DNA of 64,000 nucleotides from a virus. Location: the IMG/VR virus record IMGVR_UViG_3300025128_008691, positions 1 through 64,000 of that record. One strand, given 5' to 3'. The notes under the pieces were generated by a model. That model did no database searches, was not told where the DNA came from, and saw only the letters and a list, made by a program, of their open reading frames with translations. The position numbers and the translations under genes are program-made. How positions within the stretch are numbered: the first letter of the stretch is position 1; the number at the start of each line of letters is the position of its first letter. Below, piece after piece: positions 39,201 to 47,770 of the stretch.

Positions 39201-42200
39201 CACCTCCTGATGACAGTGGTTCTTTCGTCAGTTGGGACGCTCTGTATTTACCCATAAGTAAATCAGGCACAGCACCCAATAATAGTCATCTTGCTCGCTA
39301 TGCTAGTAAAAACGGGGAGGCATGCCCTACTGGCGAGTCGCCAATGCCTCTGGCTTATAGATCTAACACTAGACAAGTAAACCCACCTATCCTTGACTGG
39401 ACCCCTCCCGCTATTAATATAGATTATCTAGATCCTTATTATACTTATCATAATAGTAAGCATTCAGATGACCCTAACCACACTGGCTATGGTAATAATA
39501 ATGTAAGGAGATTAAATCACGGCTCTGGAGCAGACAGTCCAGACACCTACATGCATAATCTCAGAACTGGAAACTATCCCCAAGACCTTAGAGCTATTGC
39601 AACCAGAGGTCCTTTACTTATTCAAGGATGGGGATATGACCTAGAAGGAAAACCAGTACCTAATAAGGCGGATGTTGTTAGCAATGCCGAAGCGGGGAAT
39701 TTTACAACTGCTGGACTGAAGGATAAGTTTTTAGATAAGTGGCTACGTCAGCCCAAGACTTGGCCTGTAGCGCCTTTAGATCTAAGGTATGACAGAGAAA
39801 GGGCAGTATGGACAGTTCCAAATAGCTTTAGAATAATTCACGCTGAAATTGGGACTGGAGTGATTGAAGGAGGCATGACCGGAGATGCTCGTATCAGTAA
39901 CCCTAGACCAGCCTATGACTCAGAGGGCGGACTTATTCATCCTACGACTGGATACAATATAAAGATCAGTAATACTCTTGCAGGCGCTGGAACACTAGAG
40001 TCTGGCACTAGTGTCTTAGCTTATTGGGACAGTGAAGAGTGCGCTTATCACCCTATCACGGCAGGTGCTCCTTCATTCTGTGTAGATGTCTTGAATTGGC
40101 ATCAGTGTGCAACTGGCAATCAATCTGGAGCCTGTTCAGATACTGGGATTATAGATTTAAACACAATAAGTGCTTTATCGCCTATTACTGGCTGGGACTT
40201 GAAGACTCCTTTAGTAGCTGGAACTGGTGTCTTTGCTGAGATTTATAAGATACCTAAAGATGGCTTTCCTGCGTCGGACGACATAAAAAGCGGAACCATG
40301 TGTCAGACAGGTACAAATACTGGCGATTTTATGTTTGCGCTCAGGATTAATAGCGACCTAACCTTGTCTTCTTCTGTGGAACCTTGTATACCGACAGGAC
40401 TGACTGGAGCTGAAAGAGAGGAATTTGAAAGCGGACTGATAGATACAGATATATGTTTCCCATATACTCATTTAACTTTTGGTACAGGTTTCACTATATC
40501 AGAGACTGATTGTGAAACTGAATTCAATATATCAACCTTGGCAGGTATAGATATTACCGTATGCTCTGGTGAAGGCTCATCTGCAGCCCAGTCTATAGAG
40601 TTTGGGTTTGGTCTTGCGGGTGGCGCCTCTGAAGAGGGCGGTGGTGACTGTGGAGTCGCGCGAGTTTCTGTTATAAGCACAGCTAGTAGTCTAACTGGCG
40701 GTCAATGTGATGATGCGGTTGCCGAAGATCAGCTTGGCTATGCGGAGATAAAAGCCGGAGAGGGAGCAGGGGTTCCGAGTGTTAAGTACACTCATATAGA
40801 CTTTGGCTCGGGTCTTAATGTATATACAGGAGAGACAGGGGAGTCTTGCACTCAGTCTATATCTGTTCACGCCAGACCTTATAAAGTTGCTAGCGAGGGG
40901 TATTGCGGAGTAGGTAACGGGACGGGGTCTTCCGACTGTCATGTTTTTGAATGTCTGACTTTTGGAAGTGGGTTATACGTCGGCACAGCCTCAGGATCAG
41001 ATAGTTGCAATCCGACAATTCATGCTGACCATACTGTGTCAGATGAGGGATACTGCACCAATACCGGAAACGGCGACCTTGTATCTAACGAGTTCTTTAC
41101 TGAGCTAAAATTTGGTTCTGGTCTATCTGTGAGTGGAGATGGCTGCGTCTTCACGATTGATGCCCAGCACGAGATAGCGTCGTCTCCATGTGGCGATGAT
41201 GGCACGGGAGAGTTTTCTTTCTTTGATGATATTGTCGTAGGTACAGGTCTTAAGCTTGAGTTGGAAGACTGTGTAGCATCAATAGATGCAGACTTCAAAA
41301 TATCAGACCTTCATCCTTGTCCTCCCGGAAGGGATTTAGTAACTAATGCGGTGTTCACTGATTTGTCGTTTAAGAGTGGGCTTATAGTTGAGAGTGGTGG
41401 ATCTGATTGCGGTTATGAAATAAGTGCAGAAAGATTTGTCAGAGGAGATGACTATTGTGGAAGGACTTCGAGTTATCCTAATGAAAACTTCTTTAGGACT
41501 ATCGTTGCGGGAACAGGTCTTTATCTGAAAAATACTGGAGATTGTAATTATACATTCCATGCAGACCATAATATTAGCGCAGCACCATATTGCAGTGGAG
41601 ACACGGTAAGCGATAAGTTCTTTAGACACCTTAAGTTCAGCACTGGTCTGGTTGTTCAGGCAAATGAGAATGCTTGTGACTTTGAAATAACATCTCCAAT
41701 GTGGATAGAAGATTCTGGAGTTTGTGCAGGAGGCAGCAGTGCCGCTTCTATATTTGACAGGCTAATATTCCGTTCCGGCCTTACAATTGACAGCACGGGT
41801 ACTTGTGCATTCAACATAGATTCTGATAGGACTATATCTGCAGATCCTTGCGAATCCGATGGTGTTGAAGTAGATAAGAAATTCTTCCAAGATCTTAAGT
41901 TCACAAGTGGTATTAAGGTCTCTGATGCTTCGGACTGCGACTTTGTTATAGGGTTAAATGTAACCGTTGAAGATTCTGGTTATTGCAACTATAACCCTTC
42001 TGTAAACGGCAGAAATTTATTCAGAAACCTAGCCTTTGATAAAGGGCTCAAGCTCAATGCTTTTACGGAAGGTGACTGTAAAGATTTTTCAATAGAAGCA
42101 GATCATTATGTAAAAGATACTAATCTTTGCCAGAGCAATCATAAAGTAGGCTCATACGAGTTCTTTAATAGGCTGGACTTTGGTACAGGTCTTTATCTGC

Positions 42201-44401
42201 AGGATATGGGTAACTGTCAGTACCGAGTAAATGCAAATCACTATATTACCGATATTACTTCTTGTAACCAGCCAACTACCATATCTGACGCATTCTTTAA
42301 GACATTGAAGGCAAGAAGCGGACTCAGAGTGCAAGATGCTGGAGACTGCACGTACTTTATAGATGCCGACTTTAAGATTAAGAAAACTGCTGATTGCGGT
42401 GTGCCAGCGGTTGCTGAGACTCAGTTTAGAACACTTAATTTTAGTTCTGGTATAAAGGTTGATTCAGCCTCTAACTGCGAATTTAATATCTCTGCATATA
42501 GAAAGATTAAGAAGACAAGTACATGCGGTGAATCAGCGGTTGCTGAAGCTCACTTTAATACATTGAATTTAGGTTCTGGTCTGAACTTAAAAGCAGAATC
42601 GAATTGCACGTATAGAATTGATGCTAATCACTCGATTAAACACTCTGATGCTACTTGTTATACCGAAACCAACGCTGAGTTCTTTAAGACGCTAGAATTT
42701 GGTTCTGGGCTTGTCATATCTGAAGGCTCGGACTGCTTGTTCACAATTGACTCTGACAGAACTATTAGTCATGGCGCCAACTGTGGTCTAGCTTCTATAG
42801 CTGGTAAAAAGTTCTTTAAGGATCTGAAGTTTAGCACGGGTATTGCAGTCACAGATCTTGGCAATTGTAATTACGAGATAGCTGCACCTCAGTATATAAC
42901 ATCTACAGATACAACGTGCGAGGATACAAGCACTAGTATCAATAAGCAACCATTCACGCACCTATTCTTTGGAGAGGGTATAGGCGTAACCGGAGGAGAT
43001 TGTGAGTATCATATATTTGCCTGTGGTTCAGGTGGAAGCGGAAGTGGCTCAGTCCATCAAACTAGAGGCTCAGGATACTGCGGATATACGCCTCCGAGCA
43101 CTCCTAGTGAGGCCCCTATAAATGCATGTAGCGATACTGAGTGCACAACCTATGGAACTGGATTAAGAATATATAGAGCTGCTCCAGATTTTAAGACAAC
43201 AATAGTTAATGCCAGAAGATTAATAGACTCTACCCAGCATTGTAACAACACCAGAAGTGTTGATGGTCCTGTTCACTTCGATCAGCTTACACTCGGCACT
43301 GGATTCATACTAAGAGGCAGTAACTGCGAGTACAATATTCACACTGAAAGGTTTATAAGAGACGAGGCATATTGCGGATGGACACCTACTGTATCTAGAC
43401 CAGCAGACCTCAGTCTTGGAGGAACTTACTTCAGGACACTTGTTGCCGGAACAGGCCTTCGCCTTCATGAAATAGCTGGTGGCAAATGTGAGTACGGTAT
43501 TTCTGCTGATCACTATATTAAGTCTACCGCTAGCTATTGCAGTCCAGACGATGACTTTGATTACAAGTTCTTCTCCAAGTTGAACTTTGGTAGTGGCATG
43601 AGCGTCATTGACGAAGGTGCGGCTAACGCTGCGAAAGCATGTGAGTTTACAATTCACTCATGCACACCAATTAAAGACACAGCGGCATGTACACCTGCAG
43701 GAGCGATAACATCATGCGAAGGTGTTAGTTGCGTTGATTTCAGGACAGGTTTAAGGATAGGTGAGGTTTCTGCTGATGGCACCGCATCTGTTGATATTTA
43801 CATGGGCCTTGCTAATGTCCCTAGTGAAGACGGCTGCGGAGATCCAACCAGTTCTCCTACTAATGCCCAGCATAATCATTTTAGGAATATTTTTGCTAGA
43901 AATGGTGTTAAGTTTACTGCATCAGGAAGCTGTGATTATTTCTTAGATGCAATACCTTTAGAGTATAACGGAAAGCTAGCATGCGGTGCGTTCACTGCAT
44001 TGTCAGCGCCCAGCGTCAATCAAGATATACGAACGATAGGTGCAGGTCCGGGTATAGCATTTGTCAAAAATGGAACAAATGCTTGCGTGCAAAATATCGG
44101 AACATATTTCAACGTAACAGCCTGCTCAGGAAACTTCTCTAGACCTATAGAGGATTTCAACTTTGGTTGTGGCATCAAGGCTACTGCAACTGCAGGTGAC
44201 GCATGTGGAATAGATATTGAGCTTGATCCTTTCTGTGCTGGAGGAACTTCAACTGGAATAACAGTCGTTAGAGATGTATGCTGCACGGGTGATAAACTGT
44301 CAATTAACTATGTCACTCTAAACTTCAGTGACTGTGGCTTGTTCAAAGGAATAACTAATGATGGTGGATTCTGTGATTGTGCTAATCCCGGATGTGGTTA
44401 A
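36260..44401 (+). CDS. Giant tail-tip/fibre protein with cysteine-bearing repeats, 2,713 aa
   Basis: N-terminal third resembles a tail hub protein (MVFHFPSTFTSFDGEDLS, FYDRPGHKG, FEFAGLVQNW, then DPRLLLENLTMIVSNY), expected at the tail tip. From about residue 1400 to the end (40.46-44.40 kb) there are about 25 degenerate repeats of 42-55 residues of the form [FL]-x-FGSGL-x-V-x4-DC-x-[FY]-x-I-x-ADH-x-I, each with one to three Cys. Conserved Cys suggest disulfide-linked beta units in an extracellular fibre. Some units add aromatic or Pro-rich loops that could bind receptors. The C-terminal end is especially Cys-rich (CCTG, CDCANPGCG). Confidence 0.8.
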   Translation: MVFHFPSTFTSFDGEDLSTKQPRVCGPATKVGPFEQTMFLGCSIQDVTMSHGWNDQQSTITVKLVEDNCDVPIDAPSKVFYDRPGHKGSTRSKDPGFFYPDIGAPVYFRLGDFEFAGLVQNWEKTNSTSSNPTFTVTIADPRLLLENLTMIVSNYADNVESLYNLINPYGYLESLGIACAQQQINGASFGSPAGGFGGAQTNDAGTRYDRLKIATQSLLTGNSHPKFSPYGAVIYKGHDSTKGNKGMGMIPSNGFSAPIIGDYGGNGYTRSYMVDITDLPDLYNQEFRFPGPSDTLMNFIQTICDLTGCDYYIELIVDGSMNTVIKVRTAKRKTQPTLGEIEVFIEAQEDIVSKNIGRELRNETTQTFTYGSPIQTIYEEDAANPVAGTDIIQHWGFDSNGNFINAVYGDIDGYGEQWKVQLDLRPLNLGLKNGLPADQVYIYEDEIKAALGSFDTWKSLIFAWDEGNMTPMGQLIAGAYALIFKDEDGPVANNPFANAKNPPEGGQDQGIAKIVKNDLQKLTEAQSEDMKKIHAFVSKFADEHWGKQFLVRLPFVCYYTDADTGKVYYSDNPTADGGWPSTNKGVGLRTDVLGLTWKPTAANPELETFRSDDGKVQCFVRYDASGTGVYAEQSDSVIVFDDNLYIPATPDEKVYQYNGKAAAVIKISNPVEPKSDDIDKAVKGLFTIEKHGFAPADWNDEKISNLKKKVDGDKQGIRGDYAKAEAPDRLVPSGVALPMKSNTDRYGPWFAQGPPGQVSFREDSSLNPWTHDSYSQMQQAGFTLAADGATFMQEGEKGTFTMPGYPKKRLGQELNADLESFNTFSLQQASLVVGGIAIPYFFYDTEAWAGTLGPSITNISANIGVGGVTTTIQCNTFAPTFGKFAKYNANRLARIAKARQAMLRDQRLRDQQNKKFAEHDKQIKGLKGSVKALEDAKNVENAGGQLLAMTQTNAKPEWVAAHSEDPVVDASTPSSNTYKNTPPDDSGSFVSWDALYLPISKSGTAPNNSHLARYASKNGEACPTGESPMPLAYRSNTRQVNPPILDWTPPAINIDYLDPYYTYHNSKHSDDPNHTGYGNNNVRRLNHGSGADSPDTYMHNLRTGNYPQDLRAIATRGPLLIQGWGYDLEGKPVPNKADVVSNAEAGNFTTAGLKDKFLDKWLRQPKTWPVAPLDLRYDRERAVWTVPNSFRIIHAEIGTGVIEGGMTGDARISNPRPAYDSEGGLIHPTTGYNIKISNTLAGAGTLESGTSVLAYWDSEECAYHPITAGAPSFCVDVLNWHQCATGNQSGACSDTGIIDLNTISALSPITGWDLKTPLVAGTGVFAEIYKIPKDGFPASDDIKSGTMCQTGTNTGDFMFALRINSDLTLSSSVEPCIPTGLTGAEREEFESGLIDTDICFPYTHLTFGTGFTISETDCETEFNISTLAGIDITVCSGEGSSAAQSIEFGFGLAGGASEEGGGDCGVARVSVISTASSLTGGQCDDAVAEDQLGYAEIKAGEGAGVPSVKYTHIDFGSGLNVYTGETGESCTQSISVHARPYKVASEGYCGVGNGTGSSDCHVFECLTFGSGLYVGTASGSDSCNPTIHADHTVSDEGYCTNTGNGDLVSNEFFTELKFGSGLSVSGDGCVFTIDAQHEIASSPCGDDGTGEFSFFDDIVVGTGLKLELEDCVASIDADFKISDLHPCPPGRDLVTNAVFTDLSFKSGLIVESGGSDCGYEISAERFVRGDDYCGRTSSYPNENFFRTIVAGTGLYLKNTGDCNYTFHADHNISAAPYCSGDTVSDKFFRHLKFSTGLVVQANENACDFEITSPMWIEDSGVCAGGSSAASIFDRLIFRSGLTIDSTGTCAFNIDSDRTISADPCESDGVEVDKKFFQDLKFTSGIKVSDASDCDFVIGLNVTVEDSGYCNYNPSVNGRNLFRNLAFDKGLKLNAFTEGDCKDFSIEADHYVKDTNLCQSNHKVGSYEFFNRLDFGTGLYLQDMGNCQYRVNANHYITDITSCNQPTTISDAFFKTLKARSGLRVQDAGDCTYFIDADFKIKKTADCGVPAVAETQFRTLNFSSGIKVDSASNCEFNISAYRKIKKTSTCGESAVAEAHFNTLNLGSGLNLKAESNCTYRIDANHSIKHSDATCYTETNAEFFKTLEFGSGLVISEGSDCLFTIDSDRTISHGANCGLASIAGKKFFKDLKFSTGIAVTDLGNCNYEIAAPQYITSTDTTCEDTSTSINKQPFTHLFFGEGIGVTGGDCEYHIFACGSGGSGSGSVHQTRGSGYCGYTPPSTPSEAPINACSDTECTTYGTGLRIYRAAPDFKTTIVNARRLIDSTQHCNNTRSVDGPVHFDQLTLGTGFILRGSNCEYNIHTERFIRDEAYCGWTPTVSRPADLSLGGTYFRTLVAGTGLRLHEIAGGKCEYGISADHYIKSTASYCSPDDDFDYKFFSKLNFGSGMSVIDEGAANAAKACEFTIHSCTPIKDTAACTPAGAITSCEGVSCVDFRTGLRIGEVSADGTASVDIYMGLANVPSEDGCGDPTSSPTNAQHNHFRNIFARNGVKFTASGSCDYFLDAIPLEYNGKLACGAFTALSAPSVNQDIRTIGAGPGIAFVKNGTNACVQNIGTYFNVTACSGNFSRPIEDFNFGCGIKATATAGDACGIDIELDPFCAGGTSTGITVVRDVCCTGDKLSINYVTLNFSDCGLFKGITNDGGFCDCANPGCG

Positions 44402-44424
44402 TTTGTAACCTTTTGTCGCTTATA

Positions 44425-44440
44425 GCGTATATAATATAAG
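44425..44440 (+). promoter_or_regulatory. Candidate late promoter (GCGTATATAATATAAG)
   Basis: In the 70-nt gap after the giant gene and 47 nt before the next ATG; shares GTATATAATAT with the site at 9648. Confidence 0.5.
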
Positions 44441-44471
44441 TATAGTATGTAGGATTATATAGGATTTATAA

Positions 44472-45422
44472 ATGTCAGCAGATAGAACTGGAACTCCAAA
44501 GAAGACAATACAGATAGGGCCGGGATATGGCAGCCCTTATGCGAGTGGCTCAGGCGATACTTGTTGCTATTGTTGCCAAGTTTGCTCAACCGGATTGCCA
44601 GTTGGCTTGAACTCGTGTCCAGCGCACTGTTGTCCGTGTCCTCCTACTGGGAATATCTGTCTTACTTTCCAAGACCTTGGCGGTACTTGTCAGAACCTTA
44701 ATGGGACAGTTATAGAGTTAGATAGAGCCGCTGGTATAGCTCTGCAAAACGCTAACGCCCCATATGGGACTACAAAAAATGTTGGGGGCACGCCCTGCTA
44801 TGATCCTACAGCCATAGGTTGTGATGACCCGTCAGCTACAGTTAATGTTCATCAAGACTTCAGAAAAAGCCTTCTTGAGTGGCCGCATGAAAAGTGGGCT
44901 ACTCCTGATGGGGGTGGAAGTTATGCTCCTATTACTTTATGCGCTCCCGGAAGTGCCGGAATAACTGGCACCTGCGCTGGAGGTAGCGGAGAAGAGATAC
45001 TAATAAGTCTGGCTTGTTGCGATCTGTATAGTTCTGCAGCTCAAGCGGCTTCTTTCAGTGATGAATGTCACGGTTGTCGATATCAGCTAAGGTTCTCTTG
45101 GTCTGCTAGGCACAATCCACCTCCCGGAGCACACTGGGAGGATGGCGACTTCTGCACATGCCCTGTTATTGACGCTTATTCTGAGTATTACATTCCTCCA
45201 AACGAATGTTCACCTCAAGGAGATAATATTTTTACTTGGCCAATGGTATCAGCAGAGTGCGGTTCCGGAAATGCAGATAACTGGAAGGTTGTCTTTGAAA
45301 TTCACAATGAGCTATGGCACTGTGACTGCTGTAGGGGAGCTGTTGATGATGATACTTCTCCCTGTACAGGCAATGTAAGTATGAGGGTTATTGCAACACC
45401 AAAGCCTCCTGCTGGGTGCTAA
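44472..45422 (+). CDS. Cysteine-rich structural protein, 316 aa
   Basis: Extremely Cys-rich: TCCYCCQVCSTGLPVG and HCCPCPPTG within the first 60 residues, then scattered pairs (ACCDL, CTCP, CDCCRG). Between them is a beta-rich domain (NICLTFQDLGGTCQNLNG) whose 'GxCxxLNGTxIxL' pattern I associate with secreted Cys-rich proteins of Planctomycetes and their phages. Probably an extracellular tail-associated protein working with the preceding fibre. No signal peptide, consistent with a virion component. Confidence 0.65.
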   Translation: MSADRTGTPKKTIQIGPGYGSPYASGSGDTCCYCCQVCSTGLPVGLNSCPAHCCPCPPTGNICLTFQDLGGTCQNLNGTVIELDRAAGIALQNANAPYGTTKNVGGTPCYDPTAIGCDDPSATVNVHQDFRKSLLEWPHEKWATPDGGGSYAPITLCAPGSAGITGTCAGGSGEEILISLACCDLYSSAAQAASFSDECHGCRYQLRFSWSARHNPPPGAHWEDGDFCTCPVIDAYSEYYIPPNECSPQGDNIFTWPMVSAECGSGNADNWKVVFEIHNELWHCDCCRGAVDDDTSPCTGNVSMRVIATPKPPAGC

Positions 45423-45424
45423 TA

Positions 45425-46504
45425 ATGGACGATCCTGAACCTATTCACTCTTGCAGATGTGATTCTATCGGATATTGCGATACTCATCAGTATGAGATAA
45501 AAACTGATTGTGAGCTTGCTATATGTCAGAATGCGAGTGCCTATGAGAGGGGTCATATAAAAAACGAATACAACAGAAGAAAAAGAAGGGATTCGGCACG
45601 AAAAATAACTCGGACACACAGGAAGTTTTTTAAGACCAAAGACTTGGTTCAAGCATGCATAGAAAAAATAATTCCACAACTCTCTAAGTATAACATATCT
45701 GGAGTTATCGGAATCCCAAGATCCGGAATGCTTCCCGCATCTGTGATATCTACTTTCCTATCAATACCTCTATACACGCTGAGTGAAGGCAAGGTTGTGA
45801 AATGCAATGGAAGATCTTTCTCAGGCGGTGTTCGTATGTGTTCATATGAGCCAAGAGAAGGGAATATCCTTGTTATAGATGATACTATATGGAAAGGCTC
45901 GGCTCTAAGAGCAGCAAAGAAAATCTTACCAAAAGGTAAATATATTTATAGTGCTGTTTATGCTAGTGAAAGAAAGGCAGCTGATTTAGATATTTTTGCA
46001 GAGATAATAACTGCTAGTTGTTTTTATGAATGGTGTTTTTTTAACTGTTCGGTAATGAAAAATTGCTTATTAGATATAGATGGAATATTATGCCCAGATG
46101 TTCCTCCCGAGTTATGTGATGATGGTGAGAAGTACATAGAGTATATAAGCTCTGTAGATAATATACCTCAGATGACGCCGAGTTTATTTGAAGCAAAAGG
46201 GCTCGTAACCGGTAGATTAGAGAAATATCGGGAAATAACTGAAAAGTGGCTAAGAGATAAAGGGGTTAGATATGGTGAGCTTTTTATGTACCCCTCTAAT
46301 ACTAGGGTAGATAGAGATGGTTTATCAGGAAGAGATCATAACAAAAATGTTAGCTCGTTTAAGTCGGACCTTTTTTCTGCCTCTAGCGCTACAATATTTG
46401 TAGAGAGTAATGGTATTCAGGCTGGGAACATAGCAAAGAGCTCGAAGAAGATGGTATTATATCCAGAGGAAGGGATTATTTATGAGCGAGAATATGCAGA
46501 ATAG
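45425..46504 (+). CDS. Phosphoribosyltransferase-HAD fusion with Cys N-terminal module, 359 aa
   Basis: Three parts. Residues about 8-35 carry the module HSCRCDSIGYCDTHQYE with a later Cys pair. Residues about 65-205 are a type I phosphoribosyltransferase: GVIGIPRSGMLPA (substrate loop) and the PRPP-binding motif NILVIDDTIWKGSALRAAKK. Residues about 214-355 resemble a HAD phosphatase: LLDIDGILCPDVPPE (motif I DxDG) and a C-terminal FVESNGIQAGNIAK. PRTase joined to HAD is unusual; it might salvage or interconvert nucleotides or build a nucleotide-linked modification. ATG 2 nt after the previous stop. Confidence 0.7.
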   Translation: MDDPEPIHSCRCDSIGYCDTHQYEIKTDCELAICQNASAYERGHIKNEYNRRKRRDSARKITRTHRKFFKTKDLVQACIEKIIPQLSKYNISGVIGIPRSGMLPASVISTFLSIPLYTLSEGKVVKCNGRSFSGGVRMCSYEPREGNILVIDDTIWKGSALRAAKKILPKGKYIYSAVYASERKAADLDIFAEIITASCFYEWCFFNCSVMKNCLLDIDGILCPDVPPELCDDGEKYIEYISSVDNIPQMTPSLFEAKGLVTGRLEKYREITEKWLRDKGVRYGELFMYPSNTRVDRDGLSGRDHNKNVSSFKSDLFSASSATIFVESNGIQAGNIAKSSKKMVLYPEEGIIYEREYAE

Positions 46505-46922
46505 AGAGCACACGGAGTGTACTTGTGATATAGCAGGTTATTGTCCAGTATATCAGCAGCATGTAAGTGAGGGCATACGTCATCAGTGTAAGTCAGATCA
46601 ACACAATAGAGATTTTTATTTAGATCTTTTTCGCCCAGACCATTCAGAGGAAGGTTTAGCAAGACAGGAAGAAAAGAAGGATCTTAGCATTGCGAAAGCT
46701 ACCGTAGATAAAGCTATAAGGAATCTGAAGAATGAAGGAATAGACTTAGATGAAGATGATAACATAGTTGTCAGCGACGGTCTTGGTGACAAGATAGAAA
46801 GAGTTTTATCAAAATTTGGAATAACTACAGAAATAATGCAGAAAGTCTCAGGACTCAAGGACTGTGGTTGTAATAAAAGAAAAGAATGGCTGAATAAAAT
46901 TTTTGGTTATAAAGGTGATTAA
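46482..46922 (+). CDS. Cys-module protein, 146 aa, paralogue of next gene
   Basis: Its N-terminus has the CTCDIAGYCPVYQQH module shared with the preceding fusion protein. The C-terminus (GLGDKIERVLSKFGITTEIM, then DCGCNKRKEWLNKIF) is shared with the next gene. The latter 'KFGI...CGC-x2-RKxxLNKxFP' signature recurs in short phage proteins in my recollection, with unknown role. Helical charged linker between. Start at 46482 overlaps the previous gene by 23 nt. Confidence 0.65.
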   Translation: MSENMQNREHTECTCDIAGYCPVYQQHVSEGIRHQCKSDQHNRDFYLDLFRPDHSEEGLARQEEKKDLSIAKATVDKAIRNLKNEGIDLDEDDNIVVSDGLGDKIERVLSKFGITTEIMQKVSGLKDCGCNKRKEWLNKIFGYKGD

Positions 46923-47186
46923 ATGTCAGAAGAGATAGATAAGCTTTCAGATGATGAATTGGCTGATAAGTTAGTAGGTGCACTTAATGACGAGGGCGTC
47001 ACTGTCGAAGATCTAACTGAAGAGAATGGAGGACTTGGAGATGCTATTGAGAGCGTACTGTCCAAGTTTGGAGTTACCCCCGAAAGAATAGAGCGAGTAT
47101 TCAACACTGGAGGATGTGGGTGTGGAGGAAGAAAGAAATTTCTAAATAAATTATTTCCATTCTTCTCTAAGAAAAAAGACACTTAA
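46923..47186 (+). CDS. Small acidic protein with CGCxxRK motif, 87 aa
   Basis: MSEEIDKLSDDELADKLVGA opens an acidic helical part; the C-terminus GLGDAIESVLSKFGVTPERI, then GGCGCGGRKKFLNKLFPF, parallels the preceding gene, so the two are tandem paralogues of this domain. AAAGGTG upstream of the ATG. Function unknown; the Cys cluster may bind metal. Confidence 0.65.
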   Translation: MSEEIDKLSDDELADKLVGALNDEGVTVEDLTEENGGLGDAIESVLSKFGVTPERIERVFNTGGCGCGGRKKFLNKLFPFFSKKKDT

Positions 47187-47194
47187 GCTCTTAC

Positions 47195-47770
47195 ATGCCT
47201 AGCCTGCTTTTACCATTCTCGCACTCTAGATACCTACATCTACCAAAAACTGGAGGCACATGGTGCCGGCAAGCGTTGTGTAAGTCTGGGGTCAAATATG
47301 AATTGTGTAATCCCGAGCTAGATATTAGAGGTGGGCATACCGGCTATTATTACCAGAACTATAGTGGCTTTTCATTTTCATTTATAAGAAATCCGTTCGA
47401 CTGGTATAAATCTCTTTTTAAGTTCAATGCACTCACTAAGGTAAACCCGAGTTGGGAAATGCATGACATAAATAAGTTTGTTCGTAATGTGTTAGGTGTA
47501 GGAGAGTCTTTATATTCTCTATCTAAATATTACTTTGGCGATCATTATGAAATATCATTTATAGGCAAGTACGAGAATCTAGTAGAAGACTTCATCGATG
47601 CGTTAAACTTTTTGCCGAGGATAGAGGTATTTGATGAGAGGGCGATCAGGGATTTCGGCAATGTAAGAGTTAACAATACCGATCTTATAGAATGTCAAGA
47701 GTATGACCAAGAAGTTAAGAATCTGATATTTGCAGCCGATAACTATATATTCAGGAGATTCAAGTATTGA
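47195..47770 (+). CDS. Sulfotransferase family protein, 191 aa
   Basis: PAPS-binding 5' loop HLPKTGGTW (residues 15-23) and the 3'-phosphate motif FIRNPFDWYKSLF (about 62-74) are both intact, as in carbohydrate sulfotransferases. It transfers sulfate from PAPS to a hydroxyl acceptor, here presumably a glycan on the virion or host surface. Followed at once by a methyltransferase gene (overlapping stop/start TTGA), so the two probably modify the same product. Confidence 0.8.
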   Translation: MPSLLLPFSHSRYLHLPKTGGTWCRQALCKSGVKYELCNPELDIRGGHTGYYYQNYSGFSFSFIRNPFDWYKSLFKFNALTKVNPSWEMHDINKFVRNVLGVGESLYSLSKYYFGDHYEISFIGKYENLVEDFIDALNFLPRIEVFDERAIRDFGNVRVNNTDLIECQEYDQEVKNLIFAADNYIFRRFKY

